Shown here: one piece after another, positions 43,209-52,876 of the stretch
Position numbering within the stretch: the first letter of the stretch is position 1
Layout: each line of letters begins with the position of its first letter
Source of the DNA: Dietzia massiliensis
GTDB lineage: Bacteria > Actinomycetota > Actinomycetes > Mycobacteriales > Mycobacteriaceae
Direction: 5' to 3'
Length of the DNA: 64,000 nt
NCBI RefSeq assembly: GCF_018390595.1
Contig: NZ_JAHBAV010000008.1
Span: 1 to 64,000, forward strand
The notes under the pieces: generated by a model
What the model was told of the DNA's origin: nothing
Seen by the model: the letters and a program-made list of their open reading frames with translations, nothing else
The model's database searches: none
Position numbers and translations under genes: made by a program

Positions 43209-44309
43209 ATGACCTCCTCCCAGGACCTGGCCGGGCTGTCCTCCGGAGCGCCGCACGGCCGGCGAGTGCTCGTGATCGGCGCGACCGGATACATCGGATC
43301 GCGTCTCGTGCCCCGGCTCCTCGCGGACGGCGCCGAGGTCTCCGTGCTCGCGCGCACCCCCGCCAGACTCGACGACGTGCCGTGGCGGGACGAGGTGACC
43401 GTCCACGCCGGCGGGCTCGGGGACACCGACGCGCTGCTCGCGACGCTGCGGGAGGTGGACGTGGCGTGCCACCTCGTGCACTCGATGGGCGACTCGGAGG
43501 ACTTCGCCCGCGAGGAGCGCGAGACCACCGAGGCGTTCGTCCGCGCCGCCGAGGAGGCGGGCGTCGAGCGCATCGTGCACCTGTCCGGGCTGCACCCCGA
43601 GGACGACGACGACCTGTCCCCGCACCTGCGCTCGCGCGCCGAGGTCGCGGACATCATGCTCGCCTCGTCCGTGCCCGCGCTCGTGATCCGGGCCGGGGTG
43701 GTGATCGGGTCGGGATCGGCGTCGTTCGAGATGATCCGGCACCTCACCACCCGGCTCCCGGCGATGGTCACACCCAGGTGGGTGCACAACCGCATCCAGC
43801 CGATCGCCGTGCGCGACGTGGCCCACTACCTCTCCGCCGCCACCGCGTGCCCGCTCGAGGGCGACCTCGCGGGCGGCCGCGCGATCGACGTGGGCGCACC
43901 CGACGTGCTCACCTACGGCGACATGATGCAGGTCTTCGCCGAGGAGGCCGGTCTGCGTCGTCGCCTCATGGTCCCGGTGCCCGTGCTCACCCCCGAACTG
44001 TCGGCACTGTGGATGGGCCTGGTCACCCCGCTCGACCGCGGCCTCGCCGGGCCGCTGGTCGAGTCGCTCCGCTGCGAGGCCGTGGTGGGCGTCGACGACG
44101 CCGACGAGGTGCTCGGGCCCCCGCCGGGCGGGCGCACGACCTACCGCGACGCCCTCCGCGAGGCGCTCCGGGTCCCGCACGGTCCGGCGCGGCCACCCCT
44201 GTGGGAGGGCGCGGATCCGCTCGGCGATCCCGCGCGCCTGCTGCCGTCCGACGCCGACTGGGCCGGGGTCCGCCCGCCCACCCTCGGGCGCACGCGCTCC
44301 CGGCCGTGA
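43209..44309 (+). CDS. NAD(P)-binding epimerase-like (atypical SDR) protein
   Basis: A 366-residue protein with an N-terminal Rossmann motif (VIGATGYIGSRLVPRL, about residues 20-35), ADGAEVSVLARTP, CHLVHSMGD and RIVHLSGL. This is like the NAD(P)H-binding (NmrA/DUF2867-type) family. The function is unknown. The ATG at 43209 is preferred; an upstream GTG at 43152 would add a V-R repeat encoded by a tandem GTGCGG stretch. It overlaps the CPBP protease gene by GTGA. Confidence 0.75.
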   Translation: MTSSQDLAGLSSGAPHGRRVLVIGATGYIGSRLVPRLLADGAEVSVLARTPARLDDVPWRDEVTVHAGGLGDTDALLATLREVDVACHLVHSMGDSEDFAREERETTEAFVRAAEEAGVERIVHLSGLHPEDDDDLSPHLRSRAEVADIMLASSVPALVIRAGVVIGSGSASFEMIRHLTTRLPAMVTPRWVHNRIQPIAVRDVAHYLSAATACPLEGDLAGGRAIDVGAPDVLTYGDMMQVFAEEAGLRRRLMVPVPVLTPELSALWMGLVTPLDRGLAGPLVESLRCEAVVGVDDADEVLGPPPGGRTTYRDALREALRVPHGPARPPLWEGADPLGDPARLLPSDADWAGVRPPTLGRTRSRP

Positions 44310-45025
44310 CGTCCGGACAGCGGGACCGGGACACGCCCACCGGTCGGTACCTGCGGGCGCTGCGGACCGGTGACATGGACACCGCGCCGTCGCACCCGTC
44401 CCGGCGGCGCGTCCTCGTCGTCGTCGTCACCCTCGTCGTCGGCGCGGCGGTGGGCGCGTGGGCGCTCCGGATCCCCGCCGGGGACGCCCTCTTCTACCCC
44501 GCCACCGCGCTCCTCGCCGCGGTGTGGCTGACCGGCGCGTTCGCCTCGGGCCCGATCCGGGTGGGCTGCGAGCCGTACCGCCCGCGCCGGCCGGTGCTGT
44601 CCTCGGTACTCACGGCCGCCGCGCTCGCGCTGGTGTTCTGCCTGGGGGCCCTCGTCGTGGCGCGCATCGAACCACTCCGCGACCCGGTCGACGCGCTCCT
44701 CGCCCACGCGACCGTGGGGAACCTCGCGCTCGTCGCGGTCCTCACGGCGGTGAACGGGGTCGCCGAGGAGTGCTTCCACCGCGGCGCGGTGTACTCGGCG
44801 GCCTCACGCGTGCGGCCGGTCCTCACCACCACCGTCGTGTACGCCGCGGTCACGGCCACCGCGGGAATCCCCCTGCTGGTGCTCGCGGCCGTCATCGTGG
44901 GTGTCGTGACCGCGCTACAGCGGCGCGCCACCGGCGGCGTCCTGGGGCCGGCGATCACGCACGTCGCATGGTCCATGGTGATGCTGTTCGCGCTCGGGCC
45001 GATCCTCGACGCCGCGCGCGGCTGA
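44306..45025 (+). CDS. CPBP family intramembrane metalloprotease
   Basis: A 239-residue membrane protein of the CAAX protease/bacteriocin-processing (CPBP/Abi) family. The motif EECFHRG (EExxxR) lies in a membrane helix, and THVAW is in the last conserved helix. About six membrane segments. Roles in this family vary from peptide processing to immunity. GTG at 44306 overlaps the upstream stop as GTGA; an ATG at 44373 is an alternative. Confidence 0.75.
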   Translation: MTSGQRDRDTPTGRYLRALRTGDMDTAPSHPSRRRVLVVVVTLVVGAAVGAWALRIPAGDALFYPATALLAAVWLTGAFASGPIRVGCEPYRPRRPVLSSVLTAAALALVFCLGALVVARIEPLRDPVDALLAHATVGNLALVAVLTAVNGVAEECFHRGAVYSAASRVRPVLTTTVVYAAVTATAGIPLLVLAAVIVGVVTALQRRATGGVLGPAITHVAWSMVMLFALGPILDAARG

Positions 45026-45030
45026 CCCCT

Positions 45031-45089
45031 GCAGCACCCCGCCGCGCCGCCCTGTGCGGCTATCCCCCGCAGCACCCCGCCGCGCCGCC
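45031..45089. repeat. 21-bp direct repeat at the 3' end of truA
   Basis: GCAGCACCCCGCCGCGCCGCC occurs at 45031-45051 and again at 45069-45089, spaced 38 bases start to start. The second copy encodes the Gly/Ala/Cys-rich end of TruA, and the first lies just beyond its stop. Confidence 0.75.
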
Positions 45090-45947
45090 GCCCGGGCCCG
45101 GCCGCACCTCGCGCGTGACGAGGTTGCGCGCGGCGAGCTCGTCGTCGGCCGGGTAGTCGACCCCGATCAGCGACAACCCGCACGCGGGCGCCACGGGCAC
45201 CGCGGAGGACCGCTCGGTCTCGGCCAGCAGCCCGCTGATCCACTCGAGGCTGCGCCGGCCCTCCCCCACGGCCATCACGGCGCCCACGAGGCTGCGCACC
45301 ATCGACCAGCAGAACGCGTCCGCGCTCACCGACGCCGTCCACACCTCGGCCGCACCGGGCGCGTCCGGGCCGCGCGGGTCGGGCTCGGTCCGCCACTCGA
45401 AGCACTGCAGCTCCCGGATGGTGGTGGCGCCCTCGCGGCGGCGGCAGAACGCGGCGAAGTCGTGCAGGCCGAGCAGCCGCTCCGAGGCCGCGCGCACCGC
45501 CTCGAGATCCGCGGTGCGGGTCCACGCCGCCGTGTCGCGGGCGCGGGTGGGCTCGGCGCCCCACGGCGCCGTGGTGAGGCGGTACTCGTAGTGCCGGCGC
45601 AGGGCGGAGAAGCGGGCGTCGAACTCGTCGGGCACCCACCTGGCGTCCATCACCGCGATGTCCGCGGGCAACAGCCGTGCGAGCCTGCGGACCAGCGCCT
45701 GGGGGCGTCCGTCCAGCGAGCGCTGGTCGAGCCACGCCGGGTCCACGTCGAGGTGGCAGACCTGCGCGCGGGCGTGCACCCCGGCGTCGGTCCGTCCGGC
45801 GACGGTCAGCACGACGGGGTGGCGCAGGACCGTGGAGAGTTCAGCCTCGAGCACTCCGCACACCGTCCGCAGGCCGGGCTGGCGTGCCCACCCGGAGAAG
45901 TCGGTGCCGTCGTAGGCGACGTCGAGGCGGATCCGGCGGGTGCTCAC
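45060..45947 (-). CDS. truA: tRNA pseudouridine(38-40) synthase TruA
   Basis: A 295-residue TruA. The catalytic Asp is D54 in GRTDAGVHA. Other conserved parts are [34 protein letters not shown] and [15 protein letters not shown]. It modifies U38-40 in the tRNA anticodon arm. GTG start at 45947. In M. tuberculosis truA also lies next to rplQ; here a GDSL lipoprotein gene on the other strand separates them. The last residues, GGGAAGCCGG, come from a duplicated 21-bp sequence. Confidence 0.95.
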   Translation of the reverse strand: MSTRRIRLDVAYDGTDFSGWARQPGLRTVCGVLEAELSTVLRHPVVLTVAGRTDAGVHARAQVCHLDVDPAWLDQRSLDGRPQALVRRLARLLPADIAVMDARWVPDEFDARFSALRRHYEYRLTTAPWGAEPTRARDTAAWTRTADLEAVRAASERLLGLHDFAAFCRRREGATTIRELQCFEWRTEPDPRGPDAPGAAEVWTASVSADAFCWSMVRSLVGAVMAVGEGRRSLEWISGLLAETERSSAVPVAPACGLSLIGVDYPADDELAARNLVTREVRPGPGGGAAGCCGG

Positions 45948-46024
45948 GGCCTACAGACGCTAGACCACGCCGGCGCGCGCCCGCCACACCAGCCCGCCGC
46001 CGCCCGGTCCGGCACGATGGGCCC

Positions 46025-47008
46025 ATGTCGTCGTCGCCGTCCTCACCGTCGTCCCCGTCCCGACCGGCGCCGGGGTCCGGCCCGTCGGTCCCTCCCCCTC
46101 GCCGCGCCGCGCGCGGCCGGCCACACCACGCCGCGCTGCTCGCCGTCGGCGTGACCGTCGCCCTCGCGCTGGGGGCCTGTTCCGGGGGCGACGACGACGA
46201 GGCCCCGCCCGTCGCGTCCCCTCCCGCACCCGCCGACAGCGCGGGACCGTCCGACACCGCCGTGACCCGGTACGTGGCGCTCGGCGACTCGTTCGCCGCC
46301 CTGGGGCCGACCGACGCCCCCACCAGCGGGCCGGAGGCGTGCCTGCGCTCCACCCGTAACTACCCGTCACTCCTCGCCGCCGACATCGACCCGGGCGAGT
46401 TCGTCGACGCCACCTGCGGCGGCGCGCGGACGGTCGACATGACCACATCACAGATCCCCGACACCCCGCCGCAGTTCGACGCCCTCACCGCCGACACGGA
46501 CCTGGTGACGTTGTCGATCGGCGGCAACGACATCGGGTTCGGCGACATCGTGGGCTGCGTGGTCCGGGCGCCCCGCGTCGCCGACGGGGCGCCCTGCCGC
46601 GAGCGGCTGGACGGGGCCACCTCGGACGCGTTGGACGGGCTGCCGGGTCGGCTGGACGCCGTGTACGCCGGCATCCGGGAGCGCTCGCCCGACGCGCGGA
46701 TCGTCGCGACCGCGTACCTCCCGCTGGTTCCCGAGCGCGGCGGCTGCGACTTCGTGGCGCGGATGAGTCCGGGTGACGTGGACTGGACCCGGTCCGTCAC
46801 CGAGCGGATCAACCGGGTCGTCGTGGACGCGGCGGACCGCGCCGGCGCCGAGGCGGTCCTGCCCGACGACGCCGCGAGCCGCCACGCCTGCGCGCCGGTG
46901 GCGGAGCGCTACACCGACTTCACCGGCATCGAGACCGCCTCGCACCCGATGCACCCCACGGCGGCCGGGCACCGGGCGATGGCCGAGGCGGTCGCGAACG
47001 TGCTCTGA
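46025..47008 (+). CDS. SGNH/GDSL hydrolase, predicted lipoprotein
   Basis: A 327-residue exported esterase/lipase-type hydrolase. A Ser/Pro-rich basic N-terminus leads to a hydrophobic segment and lipobox LALGAC (lipidated Cys52). The SGNH blocks are ALGDSFAALG (Ser), the TCGGA block, SIGGNDIGFG (Asn) and HPMHPTAAGH (Asp/His region). It is likely anchored on the outer face of the membrane. It is divergent from truA (77 bases) and convergent with rplQ, with a terminator between. Confidence 0.85.
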   Translation: MSSSPSSPSSPSRPAPGSGPSVPPPRRAARGRPHHAALLAVGVTVALALGACSGGDDDEAPPVASPPAPADSAGPSDTAVTRYVALGDSFAALGPTDAPTSGPEACLRSTRNYPSLLAADIDPGEFVDATCGGARTVDMTTSQIPDTPPQFDALTADTDLVTLSIGGNDIGFGDIVGCVVRAPRVADGAPCRERLDGATSDALDGLPGRLDAVYAGIRERSPDARIVATAYLPLVPERGGCDFVARMSPGDVDWTRSVTERINRVVVDAADRAGAEAVLPDDAASRHACAPVAERYTDFTGIETASHPMHPTAAGHRAMAEAVANVL

Positions 47009-47026
47009 CCGGCGGCGCGTACGACG

Positions 47027-47062
47027 AGGGCCCCGTCTCCGCGGGTGCGGTGACGGGGCCCT
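47027..47062. terminator. bidirectional terminator between the GDSL gene and rplQ
   Basis: AGGGCCCCGTC (47027-47037) pairs perfectly with GACGGGGCCCT (47052-47062) around a 14-base loop. It ends the alpha operon on the minus strand and the GDSL gene on the plus strand. Confidence 0.78.
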
Positions 47063-47082
47063 GCATCTCGTGCCGGGGCGGA

Positions 47083-47673
47083 TCAGGCCTTGTCGGCGTC
47101 CGAACCCTCGGCGTGGGTCGCGTCCTCGGACACGGCCTCGGCGGTCTCCTCGGCGGCGTCCACCTGCGAGTCGTCGGCGGCCTCGACCTGGTCGGCGATC
47201 GGGCTGTTGTCCTCGGCCTCGGCGGTCACGTCGTCGGTCGACTCGGTGGCGGCCGGCGCGGCGGCGGCCTTGGAGGCGGCGGCGCGGGTGGCGCGGGAGG
47301 CCTCGGCGGAAGCGAGCTCCTCGGTGACGAGCGCGATCATCGCCATGGGCGCGTTGTCGCCCTTGCGGTTCTCGAGCTTGACGATCCGGGTGTAGCCACC
47401 GTCGCGGTTGGCCGCGCGCGGTCCGATCTCGGCGAACAGCTTGTGCAGGACGTCCTTGTCGCGGATGACCTTGGCGGCCTCACGACGGTCGGCCAGCGTG
47501 CCGCGGCGGGCCTTGGTGATGAGCTTCTCCGCGTAGGGGCGCAGCAGCTTCGCCTTGGTCTCCGTGGTGCGGATGGCATCGTGCTCGAACAGCTGGGTGG
47601 CCAGGTTCGAGAGGATGAGCCGCTGGTGGGCGGCGGATCCGCCGAGGCGGGCGCCCTTCTTGGGCTTGGGCAT
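47083..47673 (-). CDS. rplQ: 50S ribosomal protein L17
   Basis: A 196-residue L17. The core ([41 protein letters not shown]) covers about 118 residues. It is followed by an Ala/Glu/Asp-rich acidic tail of nearly 80 residues, as in other Mycobacteriales. Last gene of the alpha operon, directly downstream of rpoA (34 bases). Confidence 0.97.
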   Translation of the reverse strand: MPKPKKGARLGGSAAHQRLILSNLATQLFEHDAIRTTETKAKLLRPYAEKLITKARRGTLADRREAAKVIRDKDVLHKLFAEIGPRAANRDGGYTRIVKLENRKGDNAPMAMIALVTEELASAEASRATRAAASKAAAAPAATESTDDVTAEAEDNSPIADQVEAADDSQVDAAEETAEAVSEDATHAEGSDADKA

Positions 47674-47707
47674 CAGATTCTCCTAGGAATGGTGTTCCGG
47701 GCGCTCG

Positions 47708-48742
47708 TCAGAGCTGCTCGGTCTCGGCGTAATCCTCGCCGCCCTCGTCGGTCCAGGTCCCGGTCTCGGCGTCGTAGCCGGCGACCGAGGCGGGATCGAA
47801 TCCGGGGGGCGCGTCCTTGAGCGACAGGCCCAGCTCGACGAGCTTGACCTTGACCTCGTCGATCGACTTCTGGCCGAAGTTGCGGATGTCGAGCAGGTCC
47901 GACTCGCTGCGCGCCACGAGCTCGCCCACCGTGTGGACGCCCTCGCGCTTGAGGCAGTTGTAGGACCGGACCGACAGGTCCAGGTCGTCGATGGGCATGC
48001 CGTAGGCGGCGATGTGGTCGGCCTCGGCCGGGCTGGGCCCGATCTCGATGCCCTCCGCCTCCTCGTTGAGCTCACGGGCGAGGCCGAAGAGCTCGACGAG
48101 GGTCTTGCCGGCGGACGCCAGGGCGTCCCGGGCGGTCATCGAGTTCTTGGTCTCGACGTCCAGGACCAGGCGGTCGAAGTCGGTGCGCTGGTGCACACGG
48201 GTGGCCTCGACCTTGTAGGTCACCTTGAGGACGGGCGAGTAGATCGAGTCGACGGGGATCCGGCCGATCTCGTGGCCCGCGTCCTTGTTGAGCCCGGCGG
48301 GCACGTAGCCACGACCACGCTCGACGACCAGCTCGATCTCCAGACGGCCCTTCTCGTTGAGAGTGGCGATGTGCAGGTCCGGGTTGTGCACCTCGACGCC
48401 TGCGGGCGGGACGATGTCACCGGCGGTGACGGCGCCCGGGCCCTGCTTCTTGAGGTACATGGTGACCGGCTCGTCCTCGACGGACGAGACGACCAGGCCC
48501 TTGAGGTTGAGGATGATGTCGGTGACATCCTCCTTGACACCCGGCACGGTGGTGAACTCGTGCAGGACGCCCTCGATGCGGATGCTGGTCACGGCCGCGC
48601 CCGGGATGGACGACAGCAGCGTGCGCCGCAGCGAGTTGCCGATGGTGTAGCCGAAACCGGGCTCGAGGGGCTCGAGCACGAACCGCGAGCGGTTCTCGGA
48701 GACGACCTCCTCGGTGAGGGTGGGCCGCTGGGAGATGAGCAT
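47708..48742 (-). CDS. rpoA: RNA polymerase alpha subunit
   Basis: A 344-residue alpha subunit. The N-terminal dimerisation domain has [22 protein letters not shown]. The C-terminal DNA-binding domain has [41 protein letters not shown]. The acidic C-terminal tail is [19 protein letters not shown] lies upstream of the ATG at 48742. A very stable hairpin lies between rpsD and rpoA. Confidence 0.98.
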   Translation of the reverse strand: MLISQRPTLTEEVVSENRSRFVLEPLEPGFGYTIGNSLRRTLLSSIPGAAVTSIRIEGVLHEFTTVPGVKEDVTDIILNLKGLVVSSVEDEPVTMYLKKQGPGAVTAGDIVPPAGVEVHNPDLHIATLNEKGRLEIELVVERGRGYVPAGLNKDAGHEIGRIPVDSIYSPVLKVTYKVEATRVHQRTDFDRLVLDVETKNSMTARDALASAGKTLVELFGLARELNEEAEGIEIGPSPAEADHIAAYGMPIDDLDLSVRSYNCLKREGVHTVGELVARSESDLLDIRNFGQKSIDEVKVKLVELGLSLKDAPPGFDPASVAGYDAETGTWTDEGGEDYAETEQL

Positions 48743-48795
48743 GTGCTACCTCTTTCGATTCTCGGCGCCCGCTATTTGACGCCGTGGGAACCCAC

Positions 48796-48836
48796 CGTCG
48801 CCGGGCGGGCCGCGGTGTGCGGCCCGCCCGGCGACG
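48796..48836 (-). terminator. 18-bp perfect hairpin between rpsD and rpoA
   Basis: Left arm 48796-48813 and right arm 48819-48836 match perfectly over 18 GC-rich bases with the loop GGTGT. It lies just after rpsD and 54 bases before rpoA on the minus strand. It may be a partial terminator, attenuator or mRNA processing site. No T run follows. Confidence 0.6.
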
Positions 48837-48848
48837 AGGGAGGACAGA

Positions 48849-49454
48849 TCACTTCGAGTAGAGCTCGACGATCAGCTGCTCCTGCAGCGGCACCTCGATC
48901 TGGGCGCGCTCGGGGAGCTGGTGGACGAGGATCCGCAGGGTCGTGGGGACGACCTGCAGCCACGCCGGGACGGGACGCTCACCGAGCGTCTCCTGGGCGA
49001 TCTCGAACCAGTCCATCTTGGTGGACTTGGGACGGACATCGATGATGTCGTACTGCGAGACGCGGTAGCTCGGGATGGTCACCTTCTGGTCGTTGACCAG
49101 GAAGTGGCCGTGCGCCACGAGCTGACGGGCCTGACGGCGCGTCCGCGCGAGACCCGCGCGGTACACGACGTTGTCCAGTCGCGACTCGAGGATCTGGAGG
49201 AGGTTCTCGCCGGTCTTACCGGCGCGGCGGTTCGCCTCCTCGTAGTAACGACGGAACTGCTTCTCCATCACGCCGTAGGTGAAGCGGGCCTTCTGCTTCT
49301 CCTGCAGCTGGGTGCGGTACTCGGACTCCTTGATCCGCGCACGGCCGTGATGACCGGGCGGGAAGGGCCGACGCTCGAATGCGGTGTCTCCACCCACGAG
49401 GTCCACGCCGAGGCGGCGGGACTTGCGGGTGACGGGGCCGGTGTAACGTGCCAT
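48849..49454 (-). CDS. rpsD: 30S ribosomal protein S4
   Basis: A 201-residue S4 with ARYTGPVTRKSRRLGVDLVGGD at the start and the S4 RNA-binding domain RLDNVVYRAGLARTRRQARQLVAHGHFLVN. It is the assembly initiator of the small subunit and in many bacteria a translational repressor of the alpha operon. rpsK ends 22 bases upstream. No zinc-binding Cys are present (C- form). Confidence 0.98.
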   Translation of the reverse strand: MARYTGPVTRKSRRLGVDLVGGDTAFERRPFPPGHHGRARIKESEYRTQLQEKQKARFTYGVMEKQFRRYYEEANRRAGKTGENLLQILESRLDNVVYRAGLARTRRQARQLVAHGHFLVNDQKVTIPSYRVSQYDIIDVRPKSTKMDWFEIAQETLGERPVPAWLQVVPTTLRILVHQLPERAQIEVPLQEQLIVELYSK

Positions 49455-49476
49455 GGTCTAGTGCGTTCCTTCCGGC

Positions 49477-49884
49477 TCAGACTCGACGCCGCTTGGGCGG
49501 ACGACAGCCGTTGTGGGGCTGGGGGGTGACATCGGAGATCGTGCCCACCTCGAGGCCGGCGGCCTGGAGGGAGCGGATCGCGGTCTCACGTCCCGAGCCG
49601 GGGCCCTTGACGAACACGTCGACCTTCTTGACGCCGTGCTCCTGCGCCTTGCGGGCCGCGTTCTCGGCGGCCAGCTGGGCGGCGAAGGGCGTCGACTTAC
49701 GCGAGCCCTTGAAGCCGACGTGGCCGGAGGACGCCCATGCGAGGACGCCACCGGACGGGTCGGTGATCGAGACGATCGTGTTGTTGAACGTGCTCTTGAT
49801 GTGGGCCTGGCCCAGGGGCACGTTCTTCTTATCCTTGCGACGGCCCGTCTTCTTGGGGCCCGCAGCGCGTGACTTGGGGGGCAT
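49477..49884 (-). CDS. rpsK: 30S ribosomal protein S11
   Basis: A 135-residue S11 containing [46 protein letters not shown] and ending [13 protein letters not shown]. Its ATG overlaps the rpsM stop by one base (TAATG). Confidence 0.98.
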   Translation of the reverse strand: MPPKSRAAGPKKTGRRKDKKNVPLGQAHIKSTFNNTIVSITDPSGGVLAWASSGHVGFKGSRKSTPFAAQLAAENAARKAQEHGVKKVDVFVKGPGSGRETAIRSLQAAGLEVGTISDVTPQPHNGCRPPKRRRV

Positions 49885-50252
49885 TACTTCTTCTTTCCGG
49901 CGACGGTCTTCTTCGGACCCTTACGGGTACGGGCATTGGTCTTGGTCCGCTGACCACGGACGGGCAGGCCACGACGGTGACGCAGTCCCTGGTAGCTACC
50001 GATCTCGATCTTCCGGCGAATGTCGCCCTGGATCTCGCGGCGGAGGTCACCCTCCACCTTGTAGTTGCCCTCGATGTCGTCACGAAGGACGGTCAGCTGC
50101 TCGTCGGTGAGGTCCTTGGTGCGGAGGTCGGGGCTGATGCCCGTACGCTCCAGGATCTCCAACGACCGGGTGCGACCGATGCCGAAAATGTAGGTGAGCG
50201 CGATCTCCATGCGCTTGTCGCGTGGGAGATCGACGCCGGCAAGGCGTGCCAT
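49884..50252 (-). CDS. rpsM: 30S ribosomal protein S13
   Basis: A 122-residue S13 with [29 protein letters not shown] at the start and the basic tail [17 protein letters not shown]. The upstream 169 bases up to infA hold a small GC-rich hairpin but no rpmJ gene, which is found here in many relatives. Confidence 0.98.
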   Translation of the reverse strand: MARLAGVDLPRDKRMEIALTYIFGIGRTRSLEILERTGISPDLRTKDLTDEQLTVLRDDIEGNYKVEGDLRREIQGDIRRKIEIGSYQGLRHRRGLPVRGQRTKTNARTRKGPKKTVAGKKK

Positions 50253-50421
50253 GTGGCGTATCTCTTTCGTCGTGCGGTAGGTCTGCTCCCCGACCGCCCC
50301 CGATCCGGATGGTCATCTCTCGATGAGCAGCCGTCCGGGGCCCCGGCCTCCGCAACCGGGGGTACGAACCCGCCGACCCCTTTTCCCGGAGGCGGCGGCT
50401 GGTACGGGGAGTTGAGCGTCT

Positions 50422-50643
50422 TTACTTGTAGCGGTAGACGATCCGACCACGCGTCAGGTCGTAGGGCGAGAGCTCCACGACGACGCGGTCCTCCGGAAGG
50501 ATGCGGATGTAGTGCTGCCGCATCTTCCCGCTGATGTGAGCGAGGACCTTGTGCCCGTTCTCGAGCTCGATGCGGAACATTGCGTTCGGCAACGGCTCGA
50601 CGACACGGCCCTCGACCTCGATGGCTCCGTCTTTCTTTGCCAT
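50422..50643 (-). CDS. infA: translation initiation factor IF-1
   Basis: A 73-residue S1-like OB-fold factor ([42 protein letters not shown]...). It is the first gene of the alpha operon here, with a recognisable promoter upstream. Normally rpmJ follows; here it does not. Confidence 0.98.
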   Translation of the reverse strand: MAKKDGAIEVEGRVVEPLPNAMFRIELENGHKVLAHISGKMRQHYIRILPEDRVVVELSPYDLTRGRIVYRYK

Positions 50644-50719
50644 GCTGGTTACGGTCCTCCACGATTCCCCGGATGACGTCTACCGGATTGTGGTGCACTG
50701 GTGGGCACACCGACGTATA

Positions 50720-50749
50720 AGCCTACGGCAGGCCGGGGCTGCGCGCCAA
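50720..50749 (-). promoter_or_regulatory. promoter of the infA-rpsM-rpsK-rpsD-rpoA-rplQ operon
   Basis: On the minus strand TTGGCG (50744-50749), an 18-base spacer, TAGGCT (50720-50725), then about 75 bases to infA. A TATACG stretch directly follows the -10. Confidence 0.5.
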
Positions 50750-50756
50750 TCGAGGC

Positions 50757-52037
50757 TCAGACGGTACAGCGCGGCCCGGCGGCCACACCGTCGAACCGCT
50801 GCTGCAGCCACGTCATCGCAGCCGGCAGCTTCTCCACCGCGCCCACGAGGTGCTCGGGTGCGATCCCCGGTTCCCAGGTCAGCGGGGTGCCCTCCGCGCA
50901 GTAGCGGCGGGCGGTCTCCTCCGCGTCCCAGAACGGCACGAGGGGATCCGTGCGCGCGTGCCACATGAACACCGGGACGCGGGGGACGTCGGGGCTGAGC
51001 CGGACGCTGTTGGCCGCGAACGCGCGCATGAGCCCCTCCTCCGCCATCAGGTCGCCCCCGTGGAGCACCATGGGCACCGACTTGAACGCCCCGAGGGCGA
51101 GGAGCGTGGCGGTACACCGACCGCGCAGCTGCTCGAAGAGCGCCCACCCCTCCGGAGTGAGCTTGTCCTCCAGGCGGATGGCCTCCGGGTACTCGCGCGC
51201 CATGCCCACCGCGGCCGCGAAGGCCAGACCGAACGCCGGATGCGGCGCGTTCCCGATCATGCGGGCCATGGTGGTCATGTCCGTCGGGACACCGCCCTGC
51301 GCGACTCCGACGAGGTCGACGTCGGGCGCGTACTCGTCGTGCATCAGGGCGACCCACGCACTGGCGATGCCGCCGCCGGAGTAGCCCAACGCCCCGAATC
51401 GGCTCGCGGCGGAGTCGAACCGGGGGTCGTCCCGCACCGCACGCATGCCGTCGAGGACGATCCTCGCGGACAGCTGGCCACCCGGGTAGGCGACCTTGGG
51501 GCCGAGGTGGTCGGGGATGATCACGGTCCACCCCTGGTCGAGCCGCACCCGCAGGAAGGCCATGACGTTGTCCTGGACCGTCTCCAGCGTGGGGTTGACC
51601 AGCGTCTCCGTCGGGGCGCACCGTTGACCGAGCGCGTTGAGATAGTGCTGGTAGCTCAGAACGGGCCCGTTCGGGCGGGCGTGTGGGGGCCTGACGACGG
51701 TGGCGGTGGCCAGCAGCGGCCGATCGGCGGTATCGGTGGACCGGTAGGCGATCTCGGTGGTCCGGTACCCGAGGAACACGGGCATCGTCACGTCGCGCGT
51801 GTTGATGACCTGTCCGTTACGGGCGGCGGCGAGCACACCGGGGTCCGCGTGGTAGAAGGGTGCCGGTTGCGGCGGCTCCATCACCGGTCCCCCGGGTCGG
51901 TCCATGACGGACTGCGCGGCGGCGACCGGGGCCCACGGCGTCCCGAGCTGCGTCAGGGCCACCGCGACGCCGACGATCAGCGCGAGCAGCACCCGAGCCG
52001 CCGACCGCGGCGTGGTGCACTCAGGCCGGGCGCGCAC
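50757..52037 (-). CDS. secreted lipase, LIP family (PF03583-like)
   Basis: A 426-residue exported lipase. The signal peptide (AARVLLALIVGVAVALTQLGTPWAPVAAAQ) is cleaved near residue 41. The nucleophile elbow is GYSGGG (about residue 219), the acid lies in HARTDPLVPF and the His in PEHLVGAVEKLP. It probably hydrolyses acyl esters outside the cell. GTG start with AAGGGGAG upstream. It sits between map and infA, breaking the usual ribosomal gene string. Confidence 0.85.
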   Translation of the reverse strand: MRARPECTTPRSAARVLLALIVGVAVALTQLGTPWAPVAAAQSVMDRPGGPVMEPPQPAPFYHADPGVLAAARNGQVINTRDVTMPVFLGYRTTEIAYRSTDTADRPLLATATVVRPPHARPNGPVLSYQHYLNALGQRCAPTETLVNPTLETVQDNVMAFLRVRLDQGWTVIIPDHLGPKVAYPGGQLSARIVLDGMRAVRDDPRFDSAASRFGALGYSGGGIASAWVALMHDEYAPDVDLVGVAQGGVPTDMTTMARMIGNAPHPAFGLAFAAAVGMAREYPEAIRLEDKLTPEGWALFEQLRGRCTATLLALGAFKSVPMVLHGGDLMAEEGLMRAFAANSVRLSPDVPRVPVFMWHARTDPLVPFWDAEETARRYCAEGTPLTWEPGIAPEHLVGAVEKLPAAMTWLQQRFDGVAAGPRCTV

Positions 52038-52070
52038 TCCACACTCCCCTTCTCGCGGGTTCCGTCGCCG

Positions 52071-52868
52071 TCACGACCGTGGCGTGAGGATCCGCGGACC
52101 GTCGGCGGTCACGGCGACGGTGTGCTCCCAGTGTGAGGCCGGCGAACCGTCGACGGTGACGACCGTCCAGTCGTCCGACAGGGTCCGCGTGTCGGCCTCT
52201 CCGCCGAGAACCAGCATCGGCTCGATCGCCAGGACCGATCCCTCCTGGAGGCGCGGTCCCCTACCGGGTTTGCCCTCGTTGGCGAGGAACGGCCATTCGT
52301 GCATCTCACGGCCGATGCCGTGGCCGCCGAAACCGTCGACGATCCCGAGCGAGACGCCGTGTCGTTCCTCGGCCCGCCGGGTGGCCACCTCGAGCGCGTG
52401 TGACACGTCGGTCAGTCTGTTCCCGGGGAGCATCGCGAGCATGCCCTCCTCGAGGACCTCGGCCGTCGCGTCGTTGAGGGCGGCGACATCGGGCGCGAGG
52501 GACCCCACGCCGAACGTCCACGCCGAGTCACCGTGCCATCCCTCGAGGATGGCGCCGCAGTCGATCGAGACGAGGTCGCCTTCGCGCAGCACCGTGTCAG
52601 GTCCGGGGATCCCGTGCACGACGACCTCGTTGACCGAGGAACAGATGGAGCCCGGGAATCCCTCGTACCCCTTGAAGGACGGTATGGCCCCGGCCTCGCG
52701 GATCAACTGCTCCGCGACCTCGTCGAGATCACCTGTCGTCGCGCCCGGGACGGCGGCGTCCCGGACCGCGATGAGCGTGCGGCCGACGATGCGCCCCGCC
52801 GCCTCCATCGCGTCCAATTCCCCCGCGGTGCGGGCGGTGACGACGCCCTTGCGCGACCGGCCGAACAC
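52071..52868 (-). CDS. map: methionine aminopeptidase, type I
   Basis: A 265-residue MetAP. The five metal ligands are in [19 protein letters not shown] (two Asp), [11 protein letters not shown] (His), AIEPMLV (Glu) and HWEHTVAVT (Glu). It removes initiator Met from new proteins. It follows adk after 8 bases, in a secY-adk-map unit. Confidence 0.97.
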   Translation of the reverse strand: MFGRSRKGVVTARTAGELDAMEAAGRIVGRTLIAVRDAAVPGATTGDLDEVAEQLIREAGAIPSFKGYEGFPGSICSSVNEVVVHGIPGPDTVLREGDLVSIDCGAILEGWHGDSAWTFGVGSLAPDVAALNDATAEVLEEGMLAMLPGNRLTDVSHALEVATRRAEERHGVSLGIVDGFGGHGIGREMHEWPFLANEGKPGRGPRLQEGSVLAIEPMLVLGGEADTRTLSDDWTVVTVDGSPASHWEHTVAVTADGPRILTPRS

Positions 52869-52876
52869 GGCGGGCG

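Noticed and set aside
50253-50421. Possible rpmJ (L36)
   Set aside because: No Lys-rich short frame with L36-like sequence on either strand.
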